A DNA stretch of 43,386 nt from Nemertoderma westbladi (Eukaryota; Xenacoelomorpha; Nemertodermatida; Nemertodermatidae). The notes below the pieces were generated by a model. That model saw nothing but the letters and a program-made list of their open reading frames with translations. It was not told where the DNA came from and ran no database searches. This document shows positions 33,077 through 42,884 of the stretch, one piece after another. The DNA lies in NCBI GenBank assembly GCA_032718475.1, contig JAUCBJ010007643.1:1-43386 (forward strand). The letters run 5' to 3'. Numbering within the stretch: the stretch's first letter is position 1; every line of letters starts with the position of its first letter. A program made the position numbers and the translations under genes.

Positions 33077-34290
33077 GTGAGTATTATTAATAAACTTACA
33101 GACACTTATTAAACTTGTGTATAGAGGCACATTAATGAGGGATACAAACATTAATTAGAGACACAGATATATATGGTCGCAAGAATTAATGAGAGACACA
33201 AACATTAGTTAGGGAGAAATATATGGATGTGGGTTACAAATTAATGAGAGACACGTCAATATTATTAATGAGTGGTTTTAAATATTAATAAGGGGTACAA
33301 GGTATAACTTATTATACTGTAAGACTCAGCACCATATTAACCGGTATTAGAACTATTTTTATTGCAAACTAATTTTTATTCACATGGTAATGTGAAGCAG
33401 TACATATATATACATTCTTTTAATTTTCTTCAATAATACACTCAAAGGTTCTTCACTCAGGGGATACTTGGGAATGAACCATTGTTACGGTCTATTACGA
33501 ATTATTTATGTTTTGTTTGTATAGGCTAATTAATACATCATAGATAATAATATGAAAAAATATATTGGAAATAGTGCAATGGCCAACATTTTTAGGATAC
33601 AATTTAAGATGTATTGGGTCTGTTTGGAGCTATGTGCATCATACTTGACACAAAGAACCCGATGTAGCATTCTTGTGTATGAGCGAGAGCCATCCATCAC
33701 CTGCAGTGAAAACCCAGCATGGACTCCCATATATAAGTACTGGTTCTACTCCTGATTTAAATAATTGTTCCTTATAATTCCAATGTATTCTATGTGACCT
33801 CAAAATCCGTGACAACCCATTCAAAGCTGCCTATATGCCAACCATATTTAATGAATAACCCCAACCCCATACACATATTCAAAGGTATTCATCTGAATTC
33901 CACATCCATGATCGCAAACGGCAGAAGTTAACCATAGTCTCAAGCATACCACCATCAGTTGTATTGACTAGGAAAGGCTCTTATTAAAATCTAATAGCAT
34001 TCCTTTAGTGGAAACTTCATAGAGATCTACAGAAATGTATGCCACATTTGACTCCGAGAGTTTGCTTGGTCCAAAGCATTTTGAATGTTCAAAATATTGG
34101 TTTTATAATTTAAGTCAATTAAATATTAAAGGGTGAATGTTGTCCATATATATTGACATTTTCATGTCCCTCCTTGCTCCTCTGTAGGCTTTTTTTTTGT
34201 TTTTGTTTATTAGCGTTTGTTTATGGAAGCGATGCCTTCTACCTCGGGTTGACCATCTGTGAACGTCGCCTGACTGGTTGTTCTATGCCT
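33077..34290. other. First part of receptor intron 4
   Basis: Holds a degenerate tandem of ATTAATGAGAGACACAAA type at about 33129-33305, then AT-rich DNA, then a LINE fragment at 33600-33965. No host coding sequence is seen. Confidence 0.55.
33600..33965 (-). mobile_element. LINE RT fragment, same family as 34291-35831
   Basis: On the - strand the pieces GSPCWVFTAGDG and TRMLHRVLCVKYDAHSSK parallel GSPCWALTAEDT and TRMLHRVHCVKFNAHISN of the neighbouring LINE. The DNA matches in order with gaps. It is a decayed C-terminal RT fragment. Confidence 0.75.
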
Positions 34291-35831
34291 ACTACTACTA
34301 CTACTAGGATCGGCATGCTGCATTGCAGCTGCATTTTTAAGAATGCTGTGCCGGCTTATCGACAAAATTGCACCGCCACAACTCCCTATCACCCATGACA
34401 TTTGCTAGATCATCCGCATCTTCAAGGCCAGTGTCCTTTAAGATGCGTCTCAAGAAAGTCATGGGCTGTCCACCATGCTTACTCACTCCATAAGGCTGCC
34501 AAAGTACAAGATTATGCACTGGCTGGTCCTCACGGCGAAAGCAATGTCCTGCAAAGCGGAGGCGATTTTGTTCTAGTGTCAAGCTTGGGGGAACCAATGA
34601 GACACCTCCAATGTTATATAGTGTCTGGTTGGAGATGTGTGCATTGAACTTGACACAATGAACCCGGTGTAGCATTCTTGTGAATGTGCCATCCAGAGAT
34701 TTGGTGTCCTCAGCAGTTAGAGCCCAGCATGGACTCCCATAGAGGAGTACTGAAACTACTGCTGCTCTAAATAACCGGACCTTAAGTTTCCGATTAATTC
34801 TCGGTGACTTCCAAATCCTGGAAAGCCTATTCAAGGCTGCCCATGCCTTTCCCTTACGTTTTCGAAGGTCCTCACCTGACTTCCGGATCCAAGATCCCAG
34901 GTAACAGAAGTCATCCACATGCTCAAGCATACCATCGTTTGAGCTTATGCTCATCCGATCAGAGACTTGCTGAGGACTTTCAAAGTTAACTGTCAAAATT
35001 TTGGTCTTTCTGGAGTTAATAAAAAGACCAACACTAGAAGCAGAATGTTCTAATGAGCTGAGGAGCCGTTGGGCTCCCTCTAGTGATTCTGAGAGTACTC
35101 CTAAGTCATCAGCAAAGTCTGGATCAGTTAGGTACTTGGCAGGATTTCCTCGACTTCTGGAGCCAGTAGGTGGAGTTATCATCACCCCATCTTCTTTATG
35201 ATGATCTAATGACATGCGTAGAACATAGTCAACAACAATTATGAACAAGAATGGTGCAAGTGTGTCTCCCTGGAGGACACTGTTCTATGCCTGGTTTCTT
35301 TTACTGCTGTCATCTTTGACTGGGAGTTGCTGGTAGAGAGTCCTCTCATTTGGTTCAAGTCGGGCACAGTGGCCACTTGACTCACCCTGGTCACTTCCAA
35401 ATTATTAATAACAAAGGCGGTCAATTGGGTAAGGGTATTGAAAGGTCCACACAGTTTCCCCTTACTCTTTTCGAATATGTTGTTTGTATGTATCAATTCA
35501 CATTCTTCCATTAGGTCTAAGAGTAAGCACCAATTTCTTTTCGAACTGGTGTTATAGTTGTAACCCTGTAAGTCTTATGGCCCATTTGCACATTCAGGTT
35601 ACCAGCAATGACTTTCAAATTGTGTTTCGGAATGTCATTTATAAGTCCATTCAGATCTTTATAAAACTTGACTGCTTGTTCTGGCTCTTTTAAATCGAAT
35701 TTACAGATTCGATTTTGTTTAGGGTCTGAGGTGCAAATGGGCTTAGCAAAATTATTACTCCACCAATTGATGCATTTGCCGAATTTCTTTCCGTTTTGCT
35801 TTTTACAAATGTCCATCAATTGTCGTGACAT
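34291..35831 (-). mobile_element. LINE with endonuclease and RT remnants joined by a deletion
   Basis: Read on the - strand, 35831-35517 has LKVIAGNLNVQMG, an apurinic-endonuclease block (usually GDxN; here the Asp is Asn), continued in another frame near 35515-35440 by ECELIHTNNIFEKSKGKL. The RT begins abruptly at motif B (QGDTLAPFLFIIVVDY) near 35275. RT motif A and the fingers are therefore missing, showing an internal deletion. The 3' end carries GATCCTAGTAGTAGTAG. It sits in receptor intron 4, opposite to the gene. Confidence 0.85.
34337..35248 (-). pseudogene. LINE reverse transcriptase, C-terminal 303 codons
   Basis: The frame holds RT motif C (DPDFADDLGVLSES), the block FINSRKTKILTVNF, VDDFCYLGSWIRKSG and the thumb region WKSPRINRKLKVRLFRAA, then LLYGSPCWALTAED and FTRMLHRVHCVKF, followed by RLRFAGHCFRRED. 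The tail has DANDLAN-like and WRCNFVD features typical of this LINE family's end. The open frame extends a little upstream of the first Met into motif B. It is intact over 303 codons, so this copy is younger than the others here, but the missing N-terminal RT half makes it inactive. Confidence 0.85.
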
Positions 35832-36336
35832 GACAAATCATGACAAATCCGATGTCGATGTTATATTCCATTGCCAGATATATCGATAAGATATAATCAA
35901 AACCGTGTAATGAAATATCCTACACGCAACTGACAAACAATAATTCACGATAATTTATTACGCACCATGTTTAATAAGAACAGAGGGAGGGTAGATGCAG
36001 TGAGAGGTTTATCTACTAAATAAGTAGGGAGGAGTGATGAACTTCCGGAGGGGGATGTTAAATGGCACAAGTGGAGTGGATAACCAACTGGACCGAATCT
36101 GGCAGGAAAACTGACAATATACTTAGTGCAAACCTCACCAACGCGAGAATGGATAACGTCGAGGGACACGATCCAAAAAGGGTGTCCCAATAATGAATTT
36201 ACACAGTGCAAGAAGGAAGGACGATTGTATATTTTATATTTACTTTTCGTAGACTTAGTTGACAAATTAACATCTTGAAAGAATAACCTTATTCACCAAT
36301 TAACTCTCCAATACTTTTCTCTTATTTGTATTTCAG
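35832..36336. other. End of receptor intron 4
   Basis: No recognisable coding sequence. A - strand frame (36265-35945) has no family features. The intron ends in TTTGTATTTCAG. Confidence 0.55.
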
Positions 36337-36515
36337 ATGTAGAGGTTGGGGATCATCCCCGATTAGCATTGCTGATAAGAAACGCATTAATGATCGAATA
36401 ACAATTATCTGGGGTTATATAACTGTCGTAATTGTCTTCATTATTTGTTGGCTTCCTAATCATATTTATAACATAATGGAGTTGTGTCAAGTCATTCATC
36501 AAGACAAGAGCTCTG
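36337..36515 (+). CDS. Receptor exon 5: end of loop 3, TM6, start of loop 3 outside
   Basis: The exon completes an Arg codon left by exon 4 and encodes the basic end of intracellular loop 3 (IADKKRINDR). TM6 follows with VVIVFIICWLPNHIYNIM; CWLP is the class A TM6 toggle motif. ELCQVIHQDKSS then begins the third extracellular loop. The donor is CTCTG|GTTAGT, leaving one base. A stop (TAG) follows at once if the intron is retained. The TM7 exon should lie downstream in phase 1. Confidence 0.85.
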
Positions 36516-37939
36516 GTTAGTAGAATAAATAACACAGGATGACAAACCCAGGCATTAAATGCTCTAATTGGATTATATGAGGTAATCCTCCCCCCCCCCC
36601 CCCCCCCCCCCTATGCAATTTAATAATTTGGCATTATGGCAATTTTATAATGAATTGAAATAATGGATAGTACTTACAAATTTGTGGAAATTATTCGCAG
36701 GGAAAAAATAATTAAAATTAAATACGTAGAATCTTTCATTACAAATAATTTAATCCTTTATAAAAAAAATGTATAGAATAATAAGAATAAATATTTCAAC
36801 CACCACCTATCAATGGTCACCATATCAATATCGCAGGGTTTTGGCCAAAGCCCAGCATCATACTGCATGTACTACAGAATCGATTTGACAGCTCTGCCAT
36901 CGTAGATCAGATTTTGTTCTTTGGAAGACGGCAGGTTAGAGGCAACATGGTGGAGAGCCATTCCTGAAACGTTCGCTAAATGATACTGGTGTTGTGGACC
37001 CAGATGAATTCGGGAGTTATATGGCTCAACCCGTCAGAATTATTATAACAAACACAAAACCTTTTAGTTTGACATTTTACTTGTACTTTTCATCCTGGGG
37101 GACCAAAATTACACCAAAAATGATGGTCGCATTGCCAGAAAATATTTTTAATAAGTTTTTTCGTGTTCAGCTACCTCGAAATCCCTTATACCATCAAAAT
37201 TGAAATCAAGATCTAAAAAATTTCTAAAATGAAGCCCTCCATCACGGTCCAATTAAATAGTAAAGAAGCACGGGCGAGATAGGGTTAACTCCCTAAATGC
37301 GACAAGGCAAGATGATAGCAATGACATCCTAGCTTCGGATTAATGCAGAGGGATTCGAAGCTCGGTTGAAAGATACCAACTGCTGCCTCGTTCTTCTGCA
37401 TCTGGTAGACTGCGAAATTCTTGATTACTTTAGGACCCCAGATAGTTTGACATTAAGGTCTGCGAATTTAGGGGAAATTTATTTCCAGACAAGGAAGCAT
37501 CTGTAACAACTCATGTCCCATGTATGGATGCGTCATGTGCCACACCCTTTGCAATAGTACATCTATCTGACTAACTCTGCATTGACGTCCTACGAGGAGA
37601 ACAATGTCCCTCATCAACGTTATTTAGGTGTGTCCCAAACACAGGAGCAATGCAGAAGCACAGCATCCGCACTTAGATATCCCGGTATTGGTGGTAGTCT
37701 GCGTATGGGAGCCAACCCTACGAGTTTCGCAACTTTACCTACCCAGCTATTGGCATTATTTATCACATCTTCTATCTGGTTCTTTAAGTTTCCTTTATCT
37801 AAAAAACAATAAATCGGTATAGTCAAGAACCATTTTGACCCATCTGTACCAAACATCACTAAGATCTCAGCTTCAAGCTCAGGTAATATCATGGTGTAAT
37901 ATTTGGATGCCTCTGGGATCCAGAGAGGGGAGAGGGGGG
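36516..37939. other. Downstream of exon 5; no gene identified
   Basis: A 22-base C tract lies at 36590-36611. The less AT-rich patch 37250-37950 has a - strand frame of 109 codons (37949-37620; it includes LPELEAEILVMFGTDGSKWF) that could be a decayed mobile-element protein, but I do not recognise it. No exon with an NPxxY motif was found. Confidence 0.5.
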
Positions 37940-38062
37940 TTCGATGCAATCAAAATGAAGCCACCCCGAGGGGAAAATCAACAAAAATAACCACTGATTA
38001 CTCCTAAAAATTAAACTATAGCCTGTTCTATTGACATTAGTCTATTGTTTTGGTTGGAATAA
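37940..38062. repeat. Dispersed repeat, copy 2
   Basis: Second copy of the block at 31568-31690, diverged by small changes and indels. Confidence 0.65.
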
Positions 38063-38378
38063 CATGCCGCCACTATAACCTGATCCTTTATTTACCATTG
38101 ATAAGATATATGAATTCGCCGACAGGGGATTTGCATGAAGAATATCTCGCCCCTGTATTCTGTGATGTAGCTGATTTTGGGGCCTTTTGGTGACAAAGCT
38201 CGGACCACCAGCACCACTCTATGCAGGGTGACAGTCCAAAATAGTACAAGCCGCCAAAATAAGATATCGAAATAATAAAAAAAAAATACCATTATGTTTT
38301 ACTCCATTTTTTGGAAAATATTTAATATACTTTCTTTTAGAATATCGTCGGACTTCTCTGATGGGTGAGTAGTAGGGT

Positions 38379-38673
38379 CTTGGGCGGCTCTGTGACAGTT
38401 AGACCTCACTGACACCCATTGGGTGTCATATGACACCCAATTATCACCCCATGGGTGTCATTGGGTGTCATTGGCGCCAGACTGTCTGGGTGACACCTCC
38501 CAATTAGGCTAATTAGACCTAATTGACAGGTGTCATCAATTAATTAGTACAATTAAACCCTAACAGGCTACTCATTTAGGGTTTAATTGATTATCCTAAT
38601 TAATCAGACTGATTAGCGCCCTGACACACAATGGGTCATCAGTGATGTCTAACTGTCACAGAGCCGGCTCAAG
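38379..38673. mobile_element. MITE-like element with ~45-bp terminal inverted repeats
   Basis: CGGCTCTGTGACAGTT (from 38385) and AACTGTCACAGAGCCG (to 38666) are exact reverse complements. The pairing continues inward (AGACxTCACTGA; CCCATTG/CAATGGG) and weakly outward (TCTTGG/CTCAAGA). Inside are nested palindromes of ACACCCATTGGGTGT type and a TTAAACCCTAA...TTAGGGTTTAA pair. No coding sequence; a non-autonomous DNA transposon is likely. Confidence 0.75.
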
Positions 38674-38717
38674 AGGGTGTCATAAGTGACACCGCGGCTC
38701 TTTTATTTATTAATACC

Positions 38718-38960
38718 TATTTATTTATATTTAATTTTAATTAATTATTTGTATTTTATTTTACTTTATTCGTATTTAATTTTAAATTAATTATTCATTT
38801 GTACTTTATTTTAAATTAATTAATTGTATATATTACTTTTACTTTATACATTGATTTCTATTTTTAGATTAATTAGTTTTTATATTACCAATGAGATCAC
38901 TATGACATAATATCTATTTTTAACTTTATAATGGCTATGGTATACGGCTCCCTACTGGCA
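38718..38960. repeat. AT-rich duplicated block, copy 1
   Basis: CTATTTATTTATATTTAA begins here and again at 39329. Both blocks run through TTCATTTGTACTTTATTTTA and TTGATTTCTATTTTTAGATT to AATGAGATCA and a GGTATACxGCTCCC phrase, about 611 bp apart. Confidence 0.75.
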
Positions 38961-39328
38961 ACTATCAACTGCGTTCATCGGCGGGGGGCCCCTCCTCTGT
39001 CCTCATTATTCATTTGTACTTTATTTTATATTAATTATTCATTTGTACTTTATGGGTATACAGCTCCCTTACTGGTAACTAATTACTCTTATCTATATCC
39101 AGACAGCTTTTTCGTTGACCTTTGACCTTTGACCCCTCAATTAGCTTTAACCAAGCAACAGCATATTAATGATAGTTGTATCCAAGCGCCCCTGCCCCCA
39201 CCCCGTGACAGCTCTGATTACTAATTACTCGTACATATATCCAACCGCCTGCAGTTCCATAGTCTGCCGCTAGAGGGCGTATTATCTGAAAATTAACATC
39301 TTCTCTAACTTTGTTATTTTCAATTTAA
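38961..39328. other. Spacer between the AT-rich duplicated blocks
   Basis: A mixed, low-complexity stretch containing a poly-C-like patch and one copy of the dispersed AGTCTGCCGCTAGAGGG repeat at 39261. No gene. Confidence 0.5.
39261..39293. repeat. Dispersed AGTCTGCCGCTAGAGGG repeat
   Basis: AGTCTGCCGCTAGAGGGCGT followed by ATxATCTGAAAATTAAC. It matches 40270-40309 and, more distantly, 6544-6581 and 6732-6773. Confidence 0.65.
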
Positions 39329-39630
39329 CTATTTATTTATATTTAATTTTAATTAATTAATTAGTACTTTATTTTACTTTATTTATTCATTTGTAGTTTA
39401 TTTTAAATTAATTAATTGTATTCTATTTTACTTTATTTATTCATTTGTACTTTATTTTAAATTAATTAATTGTATTACTTTTATTTTATATATTGATTTC
39501 TATTTTTAGATTAATTAGTTTTTATATTACTTACCGCTACTAAATGAGATCATTATTGGAAGCATCTAACCATAGACTTGCAGCCTTATTTAGCCATAGG
39601 GTATACAGCTCCCCTACTGGTAACTATTTT
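39329..39630. repeat. AT-rich duplicated block, copy 2
   Basis: Second copy of 38718-38960, slightly longer because of extra TTATTCATTTGTACTTTA-type units. It ends in GGGTATACAGCTCCCCTACTGG. Confidence 0.75.
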
Positions 39631-40269
39631 GGAGTTAATGTTAGCAAAGGGCCTAAACTTAAGACAAGCTATCGCCTAGGTTACCAGTTACGCATGAATG
39701 AGCAATTTATCGGGGGCCCCTCTTAAAATTCTTTGTGCTGCGTCAGGATTGCCTCATTTAAGGAAGCCGCATCCCTATCGATAATCTAATTATGGTATCG
39801 CTAACCATTTTCAGTATACTGTATAATTAAATAGGGCCCTCTTTTAATACATAAGTTTTATATATATACAGTTTATCTTCAATTTAATTTGTTTTTATTT
39901 ACAACCCTATGTTCTACTGTAATTTATGTTTTATAATAACAAGCTATATCCGGTTAATCCGTATTAATTTTCTTTGTACTGAGGTTATCGAGGGCGCTCT
40001 TTCCAATGGTCCTATTCTCAAAACGATCTAACCTACTGTATAATTAATTACTTAAGACTGCGAGGTATGCGTAATTAACACATCTCATTTACCAGTTTTC
40101 CTTAAAAACTATGAAGTTATATTGCTTAAGAGTTCTAAGGGGCGAGCCATGAGGCAAGATGTTTGAGACTTATTTAGATATATTATTACTTAATTTGACC
40201 CCCCAATCGGCATCTACTATGGCATAGGCTATATCTTTTGCAGAGTCACAGAGTAGTATGAAGTTCCCC
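39631..40269. other. AT-rich DNA, no gene
   Basis: Nothing coding is seen. A chance AACCCTATGTTCTAC (NPMFY in one frame, near 39901) was examined as a possible TM7 and rejected. Confidence 0.6.
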
Positions 40270-40309
40270 AGTCTGCCGCTAGAGGGCTTAATGTCTCAAA
40301 GTGAAAACC
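40270..40309. repeat. Dispersed AGTCTGCCGCTAGAGGG repeat
   Basis: AGTCTGCCGCTAGAGGGCTT followed by AATGTCTCAAAGTGAAAACC, the closest relative of 39261-39293. Confidence 0.65.
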
Positions 40310-40383
40310 ATACGGTAGCCATGAATTGGTTACTAGGCAATAATACTGCATTTTGCAACGTTAGACCTATTGCTGACCGAACG

Positions 40384-40470
40384 AAAACTGCCCTGGTTCA
40401 TGCAGGGGTCGAACCCATGACATACGAGAGATGTGAATTCTACGCAACCACTACACCAAGGTGGAACAGT
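40384..40470 (-). repeat. tRNA-derived SINE-like sequence
   Basis: On the - strand, CCTTGGTGTAGTGGTTGCG resembles a polymerase III A box and GGGTTCGACCCC is a canonical B box. Their spacing is that of a tRNA. The ends do not form an acceptor stem, so this is not an intact tRNA. A tRNA-derived SINE head is the likely identity. It lies just before the satellite array. Confidence 0.6.
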
Positions 40471-40527
40471 AACCTTCGAATTTGTTCGTTGACGTTCGAA
40501 TTTGTAAGACTCTCATTTAAGACTTGA

Positions 40528-41253
40528 CACAGACTATGCCTCACCGAGGCATAGACTATGACTCACTGAGGCATAGACTATGCCTCATTGAGGCACTGAG
40601 GCATAGACTATGCCTCACTGAGGCACTGAGGCATAGACTATGCCTCACTGAGGCATAGACTATGCCTCACTGAGGCATAGACTATGCCTCACTGAGGCAT
40701 AGACTAGGCCTCACTGAGGCATAGACTAGGTCTCACTGAGGCACTGAGGCATAGACTATGACTCACTGAGGCATAGACTATGACTCACTGAGGCATAGAC
40801 TATGCCTCACTGAGGCATAGACTATGCCTCACTGCCTCACTGAGGCACTGAGGCATAGACTATGACTCACTGAGGCATAGACTATGCCTCACTGAGGCAT
40901 AGACTAGGCCTCACTGAGGCATAGACTAGGCCTCACTGAGGCACTGAGGCATAGACTATGCCTCACTGAGGCACTGAGGCATAGACTATGCCTCACTGGG
41001 GCACTGAGGCATAGACTATGACTCATTGAGGCATAGACTATGCCTCACTGGGGCATAGACTATGCCTCACTGAGGCATAGACTATGCCTCACTGAGGCAC
41101 TGAGGCATAGACTATGACTCACTGAGGCATAGAATATGCCTCACTGAGGCATAGAATATGCCTCACTGAGGCATAGAATATGCCTCACTGAGGCATAGAC
41201 TATGCCTCACTGAGGCATAGACTATGCCTCACTGAGGCATAGACTATGCCTCA
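40528..41253. repeat. 22-bp satellite of nested palindromes, about 30 units
   Basis: The unit is GAGGCATAGACTATGCCTCACT. GGCATAGACTATGCC and GCCTCACTGAGGC are both near-perfect palindromes, so the array alternates two palindromic centres. Some units have an inserted GAGGCACT step, and variants include TAGGCC, ATGACTC and AGAATATG. The array runs directly into the inverted repeat starting at 41250. The same satellite reappears at 43340. Confidence 0.95.
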
Positions 41254-41302
41254 CCATGGATGGGCTTTACCACTGTACTCGCATCTGCTGTCTCATTGGC
41301 TG
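41250..41302. repeat. Left arm of an inverted repeat around the zinc-finger gene
   Basis: CTCACCATGGATGGGC...TTTACC.CTGTACTCGCATCTGCT and TCTCATTGGCTG occur here and, inverted, at 43115-43173, with one small gap and few mismatches. The arms enclose about 1.8 kb containing the acidic protein gene. Confidence 0.85.
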
Positions 41303-41831
41303 CTCGATGCCTCAGATTAAGGGTCTAAGACCTTCAAGCTGGTCATTTGCTTAGTTTTATAATTAGAAGGTCGTGAGTTCGAACCCTAGAAGAGCATTTT
41401 TCTTTTTCCTAGCTCTTGGTTAACTCTAGTATACACTCTAGCTTTGACTCTCCCGCCGGCTATAGTTATAGTATGCAACCTTGGGAGTTAATGTGAGTAA
41501 AGACCAAGAGATTAGACTTCAGGCTCCCTCTATTGGTTCATTCTTCTTAACTTTATATAATAACTCAACCCGTATTTAAAGTTTTGAAAATTATGACTTA
41601 GTCGACTAATTTTCCAAAGTATATTATAAAAACATATAATTTCTTGAATAAATAGACCTAATAGTAATAAATATTGTGGGGTAAATACATTTATAATACT
41701 AATATAATTATTATGGATAAATAGTCCTAATACTATTATAATTGTTATGGATAAATAGTCCTAATACTAATATAATTGTTTTGGATAAATAGCCCTAACA
41801 CTATTATGAAAGGAACTCAAACAAACAAATG
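41303..41831. other. 3' flank of the zinc-finger gene
   Basis: A + strand stretch at about 41325-41395 has a B-box-like GAGTTCGAACCCTAG and may be a tRNA-like relic. The remaining DNA is AT-rich and includes a 34-bp tandem repeat. Confidence 0.5.
41690..41810. repeat. 34-bp tandem repeat, 3-4 units
   Basis: TGGATAAATAG(T/C)CCTAA followed by (T/C)ACTAxTATAATTGTTA recurs three to four times just downstream (on the - strand) of the zinc-finger gene. Confidence 0.75.
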
Positions 41832-42884
41832 TCAATAGCGTCGTCCTGCGCGGGCATTTACTGAACGAGAGTTTTTTATCATAGGTCTTCGAAAATTAGT
41901 AAAAGCTGGTTGATTTACTTTACTTTCATCTTCCTCGTTACCCAACTGTTTCTTAATTTTATTCAATTGTTCATTAATTTTCAGTAATTTACTTTTATTT
42001 CCCAGAACCTGTCTTAATATCTCTTCTCTATTTTCCTCATTTTCTTCCATTTGTTTAATAAATTTCCGCATTTGATTTTTGTTTCCTAATATTTGTCTCA
42101 ATATCTCTTCTTTATTTTCATCATTCTCTTCTAAATGTTTAATAAATTTCTGTAATTTAATTTTACTTCCTAGAACTTGGGTCAATGTCGCCTCTTTATT
42201 TTCTTCATTTTCCTTCAAATGTTTAATAATTTTCCGCAATTGATTCTTATTTCCAAGTAATTGCCTCTTTATTTCCTCATTATCATCATTTTCATCCTCT
42301 TCTCCACTTTCCTGATCTTCACTTTCTTCACCCTCTTTCTGACCTTCACTTTCTTCATCCTCTTCCCCGCCTTCACTTTCTTCATCGTCTTCCTGTTCTT
42401 CACTTTCTTCATCCTCTTCCTGTTCTTCACTTTCTTCATTCTCTTCCTGACCTTCGCTATCTTCACCCTCTTCTTGACCTTCACTTTCTTCATCATCATC
42501 CTGATCTTCACTTTCTTCGTTCTCAACCTCACTCTCTTCAACTTCATCCTGACCCTCACTATTTTCATTCTCCATCTCATCATCCTCTTCTTCTCCATCT
42601 TTCTCACTCAAATTTTCCTCATTTTCTAGGGGTAACTGTTTTTGTATCCCTTTCAAAATATTCATAACTTTATGAAATTTACTTTCCATTGTCTGTTTTA
42701 TATTTAATATATCACGCTCATCTCTCTTTTTCTTTTCATCTTCACTAAAAATATCTTCGGATTTTTTAAATTTTTTTGGTAATGGAGCCATTAGTTTTTC
42801 CTTTCCATGTGTTTCCATATGACGAGATAAATTGTCTTGTCTCATTTCTTTATTACAGACCAAACAAGTTTCATGTCTATGCAT
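41832..42884 (-). CDS. Acidic C2H2 zinc-finger protein with four 28-residue repeats, unknown function
   Basis: This intact single-exon gene encodes 350 residues. Residues 7-26 form one C2H2 finger (C7, C10, H22, H26; CLVCNKEMRQDNLSRHMETH). A basic patch follows (PKKFKK, ~36-41), then a helical segment. Residues ~94-203 are almost only Glu, Asp, Ser, Gln and Gly in EESEGQEED-like repeats. From ~203 to 320 a 28-residue unit (EEILRQILGNKNQxRKFIKQ) recurs four times, with its Gly at 211, 239, 267 and 295; 28 is four heptads, so a coiled coil is likely. The C-terminus is basic (NSRSVNARAGRRY). A nuclear or nucleic-acid-binding role is a guess. It may belong to a mobile element, given the flanking inverted repeats and satellite. 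The hydrophobic + strand frame opposite it is a shadow. Confidence 0.75.
   Translation of the reverse strand: MHRHETCLVCNKEMRQDNLSRHMETHGKEKLMAPLPKKFKKSEDIFSEDEKKKRDERDILNIKQTMESKFHKVMNILKGIQKQLPLENEENLSEKDGEEEDDEMENENSEGQDEVEESEVENEESEDQDDDEESEGQEEGEDSEGQEENEESEEQEEDEESEEQEDDEESEGGEEDEESEGQKEGEESEDQESGEEDENDDNEEIKRQLLGNKNQLRKIIKHLKENEENKEATLTQVLGSKIKLQKFIKHLEENDENKEEILRQILGNKNQMRKFIKQMEENEENREEILRQVLGNKSKLLKINEQLNKIKKQLGNEEDESKVNQPAFTNFRRPMIKNSRSVNARAGRRY

Larger units (their letters stand above)
7369..36515 (+). other. Class A G-protein-coupled receptor gene (five exons, 3' end not found)
   Basis: Five exons reconstruct TM1 to TM6 of a rhodopsin-family receptor. Splice phases fit at every joint: exon 1 ends with 2 spare bases, exon 2 with 1, exon 3 with 2, exon 4 with 2 and exon 5 with 1. 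All introns start GT and end AG. Hallmarks in order are GN in TM1, an N..L..D pattern in TM2, Cys at the top of TM3, ERY in place of DRY, Trp in TM4, a Cys in extracellular loop 2, Pro in TM5 and CWLP in TM6. The TM7 exon with NPxxY was not found before the window end. Intron 1 (7545-30382) houses the BEL/Pao element. The ligand cannot be assigned; a peptide receptor is a guess from the CWLPNH motif. Without TM7 it is unclear whether the gene is functional. Confidence 0.85.

Noticed and set aside
36994-37203. Frame ending in NPLYHQN as receptor TM7
   Set aside because: The spacing does not match NPxxY (Tyr one position early) and no hydrophobic helix precedes it.
39885-39945. TM7 exon with NPMFY for the receptor
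   Set aside because: An in-frame TAA lies only a few codons upstream with no AG acceptor between, and there is no hydrophobic helix before the motif.
40384-40470. Intact tRNA gene on the - strand
   Set aside because: A and B boxes are present, but the 5' and 3' ends do not pair as an acceptor stem. A SINE head fits better.
40528-41253. Regular short repeats resembling a CRISPR array
   Set aside because: The unit is a 22-bp satellite without unique spacers, in an animal genome.
42261-42629. Strongly hydrophobic + strand frame of 122 codons resembling a membrane protein
   Set aside because: It is the reverse strand of the Glu/Ser-rich repeats of the zinc-finger gene; TTC/CTT codons give the false Phe/Leu/Ile pattern.
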